From a bacterium (GTDB taxonomy: Bacteria; Bacillota; Bacilli; Lactobacillales; Streptococcaceae), in NCBI GenBank assembly GCA_905221095.1, contig CAJNBV010000001.1, positions 273,824 to 337,823 on the forward strand: DNA of 64,000 bases, in the 5' to 3' direction. Positions 17,743 through 29,700 of the stretch are shown piece by piece. The notes beneath the pieces were generated by a model, which was not told the DNA's origin, did no database searches, and was given only the letters and a program-made list of their open reading frames with translations. Each line of letters starts with the position of its first letter. Position 1 is the first letter of the stretch. The translations under genes were made by a program, and so were the position numbers.

Positions 17743-20700
17743 TTAAGCTTCTTCGTCTTCTTTACGACGACGACCTGCAAGACCAAGACCAAGTAATGCA
17801 CTTGCGGCAGCTGCTACCATAGCTACAGTAGAATCTGCTGTACCTGTATTTGGCAATTCTTTAGCTGCTTTACGCGTATTTGCTGCTTCTTGGCTAGCAT
17901 TAGCTGCTGCTTGAGTTGTAGCTGGAGCTACAGCTGGTGTTTGAGCAGCTTGGTCGTTAGCTGGAGTTGCATGATCAGTTGCTGGAGCAACTTTCGCCAT
18001 GAAGTCTTCGATACGTTTAACCATTGCATCCACTTCTGCTTGACTTGCATCTGCATTAGCAAATACTTTCTTAGCGTCTGCTAATAAGTCATTCGCTTCT
18101 TTTGCAGTTTCTGCATCAAGCTTAGCTGATTCTTTAATGATCAATTCATCTAATTGATGGATAGCACCTTCTAACTTAGCTTTATCCACTTTTGCACCAG
18201 TGTTATTAGCTGCGTTATTGCCAGAAGTTCCGTTACCGTTACCACTGTTATTGCCTCCACCATTTGATGGTACATATGGACGTTGTTTAAATGCGTCATC
18301 TCTTGGAATTGCTAATACTTGACCTTCTTTTGTAACGATTGTTACATTTCCGGCTTTATCAATGTTAATAGCTAATTCTTTCTTACCATCTTTTTCGACT
18401 GTTGCATTACCATCTTTGTCGATTGTAATTTTCACTTTAGAATCTTTAGATGTGTAAATTGTGTTTCCATTTTCATCTGTAGATTTAATGTAAGCATCTA
18501 AATCGAATTCTTCTACATTTGTGATAGCACCTAGAACTTTGAATTGGAATTTCGCTTTTTCTTCTGGAGTAATATTTTCAAGGTCTGCTACCTCTACTTT
18601 ACTCAAGTCGATATCAAGATTATCTCCACCGTGTTTAGATTTAGAAACAGCTTCTTTATCTTTCACTAGTTGTTCTTTAGAAATTGTTGCTGTAGAACCG
18701 TCTGGCATTGTTACTGTTGCGTTTCCTTTATCGTCTACTACTACAGTTGCGCCTGGGTTAACTGCTTCAATTGATTTCTTAACAGCATCTTTTTCAGCAT
18801 CTGTTAAGTTTTCTTTATCTCCAACTAATGTACGGATAGCTGGTGTTTTCACTTTAGCATTTGTTGCTTCGTCAGCAAATTTTTCTGCTGGGATGACTAA
18901 GTCTGAAGCTGGGATGTTAAGAACTGTTCCATCAGCTTTCGTTACTGTTGTGTTTCCTTTATCGTCTACCACTACAGTTGAACCTGGGTTGACTGCTTTC
19001 ACTTTATCTTCGACTGCTTTCTTCTCAGCATCGTTAAGTTCAGCTAGATTTTCTACGACAGTCTTAGCTGCTGGTGTGTTTGCATCGTTACCACCATTAG
19101 GTTTTGTAGCATCGCCTTCGACTTTAACTAAGTCTGTTGATGGGATAACTGAAACATTACCATCCTTCACTACAGTTGCATTTCCTTTATCGTCTACTAC
19201 AACTTCAGCGCCTGGATTTGCTGCTTTAACTTTGTCTTCGATTGCTTTCTTCTCAGCGTCAGTTAAGGCATTTGGATTTGCTACTTTTGTTTTCGCTGCT
19301 GGTGTAACTGCGTTGTCTTTAGCTTTTCCATCGTTCACATCTTTTTCAGATTTTGTTAAATCTGATGCAGGGATAACTGCTGTCTTACCGTTTGGAAGTG
19401 TGACTGTAGCGTTTCCTTTGTCGTCTACTGCTACAGTTGAACCTGGGTTGACTGCTTGAACTTTAGCTGCAATTGCATCTTTCTCATCTTGTGTTAATGA
19501 ATCTGGATTTGCTACTTTTGTCTTAGAAGCTGGTTTAACAATGTCGTTTCCTGCTTTTGGTGCTTTTTCTGCATCTGCTGACTTAGTTAAGTCTACCGCT
19601 GGAATGACCGCTGTCTTACCTTCTGGTGTTGTTACTGTTACGTTTCCTTTGTCGTCCACTACAACTTCAGCATCTGGATTTACTGCTTTCACTTTATCCG
19701 CGATTGCTTTCTTCTCATCATCAGTAAGTTTAGCCGGATCTTTCACCACAGTCTTATCGGCTGGTGTAACGATGTCGTTTCCTGCCTTCGGCTCTTTAGT
19801 TTGTGCTTCTGTCTTAGTTAAGTCTGATGCTGGGATTACAACTGGTTTACCATCTTTAGGTGTTACTGTTGCATTTCCTTTATCATCTACTACAACTTTA
19901 GCTTCTGGATTTAAGGCTGCAAGCTTGTCTGTGATTGCTTTCTTCTCTTCATCAGTAAGTTTAGCTGGATCTTTCACTAAAGTCTTATCTGCTGGTTTAA
20001 CTACGTTGTTACCTGCATTTGGTTTAGCTGCATCTTCCGCTGTTTTCACTAAATCAGCTGCTGGAATGATTGCTGTCTTACCTTCTGGTGTTGTGACTGT
20101 TGCGTTTCCTTCGTCGTCCACTACAACTTCAGCACCTGGGTTGACTGCTTTCACTTTATCAGCGATTTCTTTCTTAGATTTTTCTAAGTTAGTTGGATCT
20201 AAGACTGTCTTATCTGCTGGTGTGTTTACATCGTTTCCTGCATTTGGTTTAGCTGCATCTGCTTCTGTCTTCGTTAAGTCTGCCGCTGGAATTACAACTG
20301 GTTTACCATCTTTAGGTGTTACTGTTGCATTTCCTTTGTCATCTACTACTACAGTTGCATCTGGATTTAAGGCTGTAAGCTTATCTGTGATGGCTTGTTT
20401 TTCTTCATCAGTTAATGAAGTTGGATCTTTCACTACAGTCTTATCTGCTGGTTTAACTACGTCGTTTCCTGCTTTTGGCTTAGCTGCATCTTCTTTTGAT
20501 TTCGTTAAGTCTGCTGCTGGAATGACTGCTGTCTTACCTTCTGGTGTTGTGACTGTTGCGCTTCCTTTATCGTCTACTGCTACAGTTGCACCAGGGTTAA
20601 CTGCTTCTACTTTAGCCGCAATTGCTTTCTTCTCTTCTGGAGTTAGAGCATTTGGATTTGCTACCGCAGTCTTGTCAGCTGGTGTGTTCACATTGTTTCC

Positions 20701-23700
20701 TGCTTCTGGTTTAGCTGCGTCTGCTTCTGTTTTCACTAAATCAGCTGCTGGAATTGTTGCTGTAGTTCCATCAGTTAGAGTAACTGTTGCATTTCCATCT
20801 TTATCGAATACAACTTTTTCAGCGTTTGGATTTACCGCTTTGATTGCTTCTGTAACCTTAGCTTTATCCGCATCTGTTAAAGCATCTGGATCTTTGACAA
20901 CTACTTTGTCAGCTGGTGTATTCACTTTATTTCCTGCATTTGGTTTAGCTACATCTGCTGCTGTTTTCACTAAATCAGTTGCTGGAATTGTTGCTGATTT
21001 ACCATCTTTCAATGTAACTGTTGCATTTCCTTTGTCATCCACAAATACTGCTTTTGCATCTGGGTTGACTGCTTTAACTTTATCTTCGATTGCTTTCTTC
21101 TCTTCTGGAGATAGAGCTTCTGGATTTGCTACTACAGTCTTGTCTGCTGGTTTGTTAATGTTGTTTCCAGCTTTTTCGTTAGCAGCTTCTGCTTCAGTTT
21201 TCACTAAATCATCTTTCGGAATGACTACAGTCTTACCGTCTTTAGTTGTTACTGTTGCATTTCCTTTGTCATCTACGAATACAGTTGTTCCATCTGCTGG
21301 TGGGTTAACTTCTTTCACTTTAGCTGTGATTGCATCTTTCTCTTCTTGAGTTAGGGCATCTGGATTTTTCACTAAAGTTTTATCCGCTGGTTTCTTAACT
21401 GCATCTTGCTTAGCTGGATCTTGTAAATCTGCTTTTGGTTTAACTAAATCTGCTGCTGGAATTGTTGCAATGTTACCTTCTTTAGTCTTAACTGTAGCAT
21501 TTCCTTTATCGTCAAATACTACTTCAGCACCTGGATTTACTTCTTTGATTTTCTTCTCAACTTTTTCAAGCTCTTTAGCAGTTAATTTAGCTGGGTCTTT
21601 CACTAATACTTTATCTGCTGGAGTGTTTACTTTGTTACCAGCATTTGCTGTATTCTTATCAGCTTCTGTCTTCACTAAATCATTTACTGGAATTGTAGCT
21701 GTTTGTCCGTCTGGAGTTGTGACTGTTGCGTTTCCTTTTTCGTCCACGTATACAGATGCTCCTGGGTTAACTGCTGCAACTCTGTCTTTGATTGCTTTGA
21801 TATCTTCAGGAGTTAAGTTGTCTTTATCTGTAACTAACTCTCTGTCAGCTGGTTTGTTGATGACGTTACCTGCTTTTGGATCAGTTAACACTTCATCAGC
21901 AGTTTTCACTAAATCATCCGCTGGAATGACTGCTGTTTTCCCGTCTGGAGTTGTGACTGTTGCGTTTCCTTTTTCATCAACTACGACAGTTGCACCTGGG
22001 TTAACTTCTTGAACCTTAGCTTTAATTGCTTCTTTTTCAGGCTCTGTTAAAGCATTTTTATCTGCAACTACTGTTTCATCGATAGGTTTCTTAACCGCAT
22101 CTTGTTTCGCTGCATTTTCCAAGTCTTCTTTAGCATTTGATTTCACTAAATCAGAAGCTGGGATTGTTGCTGTAGTCTTAGTTCCGTCTGGATTTGTTAC
22201 AGTTACTGTCGCATTTCCTTTGTCGTCTACTACTACTGTCGCACCTGGATTTACTGATTCTACAGCTTTTTGAATAGCATCTTTAACATCTTTTGGTAAT
22301 GTTGCATTTGGATCATTCAATACCGCTGGATCTACAAGTGCTTTTTCAGCTGGAGTATTTACTTTGTTTCCTGCTGATGGAGTTTCTTTAGCTGCTGGAT
22401 CTTTCAATAAGTCTTCAACTGGGATTGTTGCTGTCTTACCGTCTGGTGTTGTGACTGTTGCATTTCCTTTATCGTCAACGAATACAGTTGCACCTGGATT
22501 TACTGATTCTACAGCTTTTTGAATTTTAGCTTTAACTTCGTCTTTCTTATCTCCAGTTAAATCTGCTGGTGTTGCTGAAACTTTATCTGCTGGTTTGTTG
22601 ATGTTGTTTCCTGCGTTTACACCTTCAGCTTCTTTTGCAGTTTTCACTAGGTCAGATGCTGGAATTACTTCAGTTTTACCGTCTGGTGTTGTGACTGTTG
22701 CATTTCCTTTGTCATCTACAACTACTGTTGTATTTTCTGGATTTACTTTTGCTACAGCTGCTTTGATTGCATCTTTTTCAGCTTGAGTTAATTTAGCTGG
22801 GTTCTTAACTAGTGTTTTGTCTGCTGGTTTCTTAACTGCATCTTGTTTAGCTGGATCTGTTAAGTCAGCTGCAGTTTTCGCTAAGTCTGATGCTGGGATT
22901 GTTGCTACAGCTCCGTCTTTCGTTGTTACTGTTGCGTTTCCTTTGTCATCAAATACTACTTTAGCATCTGGATTTACAGCTTTAATCTTATCTTCGATTG
23001 CTTTTTTCTCTTCTGGTGTTAATGAAGCTGGATCGTTTACAACTACTTTATCCGCTGGAGTGTTTACTTTGTTTCCTGCATTTGGAGTTTCTTTAGCTGC
23101 TGGATCTTTTACTAAATCTTCAACAGGGATTGTTGCTGTTTTACCATCTGGAGTAGATACAGTTGCATTTCCTTTTTCGTCAACGAATACTTTAGCATCC
23201 GGGTTAACTGCTTCTACTTTAGCTTTGATTGCTTTAATGTCTTCAGGAGTTAAGGCATCTTTGTTTGCAGATACTTTATCAGCTGGTTTGTTGACATCGT
23301 TACCTGCTTTTGCACCTTTAGCTTCTTCTGGAGATTTCACTAAGTCAGTTACTGGAATTGTTGCTGTTTGTCCGTCTGGTGTAACTACAGTTGCGTTTCC
23401 TTTGTCGTCTACTACTACTGTTGCACCTGGGTTCACTGCTGCCACTTTAGCTTTGATTGCTTCGATGTTTTCAGGAGTTAAGGCATCTTTATCAGCAACT
23501 ACTTTGTCTGCTGGTTTGTTGATGTTGTTTCCTGCTTTAGCAGTTTCTTTATCAGCTTCTGTTTTCACTAAGTCAGCTTTTGGAATCACTACAGTTTTAC
23601 CACTTGGTGTTGTTACTGTTGCATTTCCTTTTTCGTCAACTACTACAGTTGAACCTGGGTTTACTGCTGCTACAGCTGCCTTAATAGCATCTTTAGCTTC

Positions 23701-26700
23701 TGTTGGTAAATCTTTATCAGCTGCTACTAGTGCTGGATCAACTACTACTTTGTCTGCTGGTTTGTTTACAGCATCTTGTTTCGTTGGGTCAGCTAAGTCA
23801 GCTTTAGGTTTTACTAAATCGCTCGCTGGAATTGTTGCTGTTTTACCTTCTGGTGTTGTTACTGTTGCATTTCCTTTTTCGTCAAATACTACATCAGCAC
23901 CTGGGTTTACAGCCTTGATCTTAGCTTCGATTGCTTTTTTCTCTTCTGGTGTTAATGAAGCTGGGTTTTCTACCACTACTCTATCTGCTGGAGTATTTAC
24001 TTGGTTGCCGCCACTCACTTCATCTTTGTCAGCTGGAGTTTTCACTAATTCACTTACTGGAATTGTTGCTGTTTTGCCTTCTGGTGTTGTTACAGTCGCA
24101 TTTCCTTTTTCGTCAACTACTACTGTAGAACCAGGGTTTACAGCTTCAACTGCTGCTTTGATTTTAGCGATTTCTTCTGGTGTTTTAACTGCATCTTTGT
24201 CTGCTACTTGTACTCTGTCGGCTGGGTTGTTGATGTTGTTACCAGCTTTTGGAGAAGTTTTTTCGTCAGCAGCTTTAACTAAATCATCTGCATCGATTAC
24301 TGCAGTTTTACCTTCTGGTGTTGTTACTGTTGCATTTCCTTTTTCGTCAACTGTTACAACTGCACCTGGATTAACTGCTTTAACTTTGTCTTCGATTGCT
24401 TTTTTCTCATCTGGTGTTAAAGCATTTTTATTTGCTACAACAGTTTGTGAGTTTGGTTTGTTGATGTCATCTCCACCATTTGCTTTCTTAGCATCTTCTG
24501 GTGTTTTGAATAGGTCTGATGCTGGAATTGTCGCAATTGTTCCGTTTGGAAGAACTACTGTTGCATTTCCTTCATTGTCATATTGAACTTTAGCATCAGG
24601 TCCATTTAATTTTTGAAGTTTTTCAGTTGCTTTTGCTTGGTCAGCTGGGTTTGTTGCATCACCAACTACTTTATCTGCTGGCTTACGAATTCCTGTATTA
24701 GCTGAATCAGGTTTTGCTGCATCCTCTAATGTACGTACTAATTCTGCTGCTGGGAATGCTGCTGTGTGTCCTTCTGGAGTTGAAACAGTAACTGTTCCGT
24801 TATCATCCATTGTTACTACAGCGTTAGGGTTAACGTCGCGAACAGCTTTTTTGATTTTTTCTTTTTCATCATCTGTTAATTTCGCAGGATCTTTAACGAT
24901 AACTTTATCCACTGGACGGTTAATGTTGTTACCACCAGCTGGAGTATTTAAGTCATCCGCAGATTTCGTTAAATCAGCTTGTTTTAACGGCTCTGTTTTA
25001 CCATTTGGTAATGTTACACTTGCAGTTCCATCAGGATTTACCGTTACAGTTGCACCTGGGTTTACAGCTTCGATAGCTTTTTTAAGCTTATCTTGTTCTT
25101 CAGGTGTTAAGCTTGTAGGATCTTTAGCAACTAATTTGTTACCTGGTACACGTGCAGAGTTGATTGCTTTGATAGCTTGTTCAGCAGCTTTCTTTGCTTT
25201 ATCAACGTCATCGTTTGTCTTAGCACCTGTGATTGCTGCTTCTGAAGCTTCTTTAATAGCATCTACTTCTTTTTTAAGTTTTTCTTTAGCTGCTGCAGAT
25301 AATGTGTCATCCCCTTGGATAGCTTGTTTTTTAGCTTCTGCCTCATCAGCTACTGCAGTGTTAGCATCTGCTTTTTTGTTCGCTGGTGGATTTACAGCTG
25401 CTACTTTATCAACACCGTCTTTCTTAGCTGCATCTACTGCATCTTGAGCTGTTTTAGCTGCTACTGGATCTGCTTCTTTATCAGGTTGAGCGGTAATCGC
25501 ATCTGTTGCTTTTTTGGCTAATCCTTTAGCTTCTTCTTTAGCTGCATCTTTTTCTTCTTTTGTTAAATCTGTACGATCGTCGATTTGTTTTTCTTTTTTA
25601 GCTAATTCATCAGCTACTGCTTTTAGAGCATTTTCTTTCGCGATTGGGTTTACAGTCTTAACGTCTGCTACACCTTTTTCTTTAGCTGCATCTACTGCTT
25701 TTTGCGCTTCTGCTGCTTCTGCTGCTGTTGGTTTATTATCAGGTTGATCATTCACCTTAGCTAATTCTGCGTCTGCTAATTTTTTAGCTTCTGCTTTAGC
25801 ATCTGCTTTTTCTTTGTCTGATAAGTCTGTACGTTTATCAAGTTCAGCATTCTTAGCTTTCAACTCATCAGCGATTGCTTGTTTAGCTTTTTCTTTCGCT
25901 ACTGGGTTTACTTTCGCTACAGCATCAGTACCGTCAGTTTTAGCACCGTCTACTGCAGTTTGGTTTGTAGCTTCATCGATTTTATCTAATGCTGCTGTTT
26001 TATCTTCGTTTACTTTAGCAATAGCTTTATCTTTTTCAGCTTGTGTTAAGTTATCATTACCATTAATAGCTGCGATTTGGTCATTTGCTTTGTTAGTAAC
26101 TGCATCGATAGCTGGTTGCTTGTCTAATTTAGCAACTTTATCTACTGGAATCGTATCTTTAGAACCATCTTTATAAGTTACTACTAAGTTATCTCCATCT
26201 TGTTTTACAGTATCTACTGCTTTCTTAACGTTTTCTGGAGTAACTGCTTCATCTTTATTGATGTTCTTATCTTTATTTTTCTTAGAGTATTCTAACTGAA
26301 GATTTTCTTTAATTTTGTCTAATTCAGCTGGTGAGATATTTTTGATATCTGATACCACTGGTTTCTCAGCATCAGCTAATTCTTTAACGTCATATTTAGC
26401 TGTTTGAGCTTTTAAGACAATTCTGAATGCACCTGGGTCACTTGCATATGAAGAACCAGTCGCATTGTTGAAGATATTTCTTCCGTCTTTATCTGTTGCT
26501 GTTGCGTAACGAGTTACAATTGGAAATTCTCCATTTTCATCTGTAGGGAATTTCTTAGCATCTAAGCCTGGTGTTGCTTTAGAATAATTTCCTTTAATAT
26601 GAACAACTGCAGGATCTGCCTCTGTTGCTGTTGTTTCTGTAGAGATTTTTTCTACTGTTGATTCATATTCGTTATCTAAAACGTTAGGATTTGTTGCATC

Positions 26701-29700
26701 TTTAGCTGGTTGTTCTACATTTCCACCACGGTTAATTGTCGCTGAAGCTACTTTTCCTGAATCATCTGTAAACTTAACTGGAATATCGAAATCTTCATTC
26801 GCATATACATATACGTCTTTCTTACCGTCTACAGAGTAAGGGATTTTCACTTCTGGAGCGTTGTTTGTACGAACTACATCTGATATAGGTTTAGTATCTT
26901 TAGAACCATCTTTATAAGTTACTACAAGATTATCTCCGTCTTTTTCTACTTTAGCAACAACTTTTGAAGCATCTTCTACTTCTTGACCTTTTTTATCAGC
27001 TAAACGTGCATCATCATTTGTTTGAGCATATTCAACTTTAAGATTGTTTTTGATTTTTTCAAGATCTGCATCTGTTAAATCATTAGCGTCGTTAACAGCA
27101 ATTTTGTTTTCGCCATCTAATGTTTTAATGTCATATTTAGTAGTTTGGTCTTTTAGAACAAAACGGATATATCCATTTACACTCTTATTATTCGCAAATG
27201 AAGCAGAAGTATCTTTATCATCTGTATCTTTTGCGTAAAGAATACGAGTCATACCTGTATTAGAGTTTAATCCCCATGCTCCTTTTGGAATAGTACCTGT
27301 AAGTTTAATCTCATGTGGTGCATCTTCACTTGCAGTTACTTCTGAAGTTGTCATACCTTCTTGTTTTAGGTACATTGCATCTTTATTTCCACCAGTCATG
27401 TAAGACTCGTTTTGTCCACCAGGGAATTTAAGAACTGCTTCTTTAACTTTTCCAGAATCATCTTTTACTTTTAGAGAAATATCATTTTCTTCTGTAGTAT
27501 ATAGATAGATTTGTTTATTTTCTTCATTAGAATATGGAATATCTAATGTTGGAGCTTCGTTTGTACGTGCGAAGTCTGTTAATGGTTTAGAATCTTTAGA
27601 ACCGTCTTTATAGGTTACAACAACATTGTTTCCGTCTCTAGTAATAGAAGCAATACGCTCTGATTGATTTTCTACTTCTTTTCCTTTTTTATCAGCTAAA
27701 CGTGCATCTTTATTATCATTAGAATATTCAATTTTGATTTTCTCTTTGATTTTGTCAAACTCTGCATCAGTAACGCTATTAGCATCTGCTACTGCTACTT
27801 TATCAGCTTCTGCTGGTTTAGTAATATCGTATTTTAAAGTTTGTGGTTTAAGAATTACGTTAACTGCTGTTGGGTCAGTAGCATCACGGCCGTTCCCTCT
27901 TGCGTCGGCTCCGTCTTCATCCATAGCTTTTACAAAACGCCATCCTAATGGAGTTCCACCATTTTGAATTGCTTGATCAAATTTTTCTTTTGTAAATGCT
28001 CCTTCTGGTGCTGGAGTACCAGTATAGGTGATAACAGCTGGATTCTCTGCTGTTGCAGGTGTTTCAGAAGTGAATTTATTTGCAGTAAATCCGTATTGAG
28101 TATCTTGTTTATTTGTTTCTCCTGCTACGTCTTTAAATTCTTGGTTACTTCCTCTTCTTAACTCTGCACTTGCAAGTTTGCCACTATCATCTTTGATTTT
28201 AATATCAAATGTGTTAACTTCTGATGCATAAACATATACTTCTTTTTTATCTGGAGCTGGATCAGAATATTGAATTTCTACTGTTGGTTTTTCGTTTGTA
28301 CGCGCAACACTAGATAATGCAGCCTCATCTGTTGAATCGTCAGTATATGTTACTACTACTTTTTTGTTTGCAGTATCAACATTAATATCTTTTACTACTG
28401 CAGTTTGATTTTTAAGTGCTTCACCTTTTTTAGATTCAAATCTAGCATCTTGGCTAGTTTTAGAATACTCGATTTTAATATTGTCTTTAATTTTCTTAAC
28501 ATCTGCTTCTGTTAAGTTGTCAATATCGTTAACACTAATTTTAGCTCCAGCATTTTCCGGTTGTTGAATGCTGTATTTGTATGTTTGAGATTTAAGGACA
28601 AAATACATATATCCTGGGTCTGAAATAGTTCTAGTGTCTCCAGAATTTTTTAATCCTTGCTCATCCTGTACGTGTACAAAACGAGTACCAATATTTACAG
28701 TTTGATCTTCAGTTTTTGTATAAGATGCAGATTTTTTTAGTGCATCACTTGGCGTTCCTGAAATAATAATTTTAGCCGGGTTAGCTTGAGTTGCATTAGT
28801 TAATTCTGCTGTTTCGCTTTCAGAACGATTGATTACTGTTGCAGTATATCCCCATTGAATATCTAGTTTATTTTCACCTTCTGATGAATTTCCGAAAGCT
28901 TGATTTGAACCTTGTTTTACAGTCGCAAAACGAATTTTTCCACTTTCATCATATACAGGAATTTCAATACCTGCATCTTCTTCGTTATATACAAAGATTT
29001 TCTTTTCAGATGGAAGAGAATATGGAATTTCCGCTACAGGTTTTTGATTATCTGTTGCTTCTGTTCTAAACGCATTATCTTTATCTAATACTTTACCGTT
29101 ACGTGGGTCGTTAGAACCTGTGTTTTCGATTGAGTTAGATTTTGATTCTGTGTTTTCTGCTTTTTTACCTAGAGTTGGTTGTCCATTAGTAGTGTCTACT
29201 TTCGGAGCTTCTTTTGAATCTTTTGGTTTATTTGTTAATTTTGAACTTACTGTAGTGACAAGATTTCTGTAAGCTAAGTTCAATTCATCTTGAGTAGTTG
29301 CAGAAGCGAGTACAGACTCAGCAGAAGCCAATTCACCATTCAAAAGAGCAAGGCTTTCCTCTGTTTTATTAGCATACTTGCCTGCAGAAAGTTTTGATTT
29401 AACTTCTGAAATGTAGTTTTCAAGTTGCTTTTTGTCCAAAGCTGGAATTGTTACTTCTGGTGCAGCTGGTTGTGTTGGCTCTTCTGCAATTGGTTGTGCT
29501 GCTGGAGTACTTTCTGCTGGTTTAGCAGTAGGTTCTCCTACACCTGGTTGTGCTGCTGGAGTACTTTCTGCTGGAGTTGATGGGCTATCAGGGGCTGATT
29601 GTGTGTCGGTGGCATTAACAACCTGTGATCCCTGAATTTCAGGCTCTTGAGCTGATACAGCTCCATTACCTAAGAACATGAAAAGAGCAGCAACGGCTAC

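Noticed and set aside
18521..24586. Long open frames on the plus strand (up to about 600 codons) opposite the giant gene
   Set aside because: They are the antisense of the repeat array. The periodic, biased codons of the coding strand leave few antisense stops; the translations are Ser/Ala/Phe-rich repeats with no start signals or family features.
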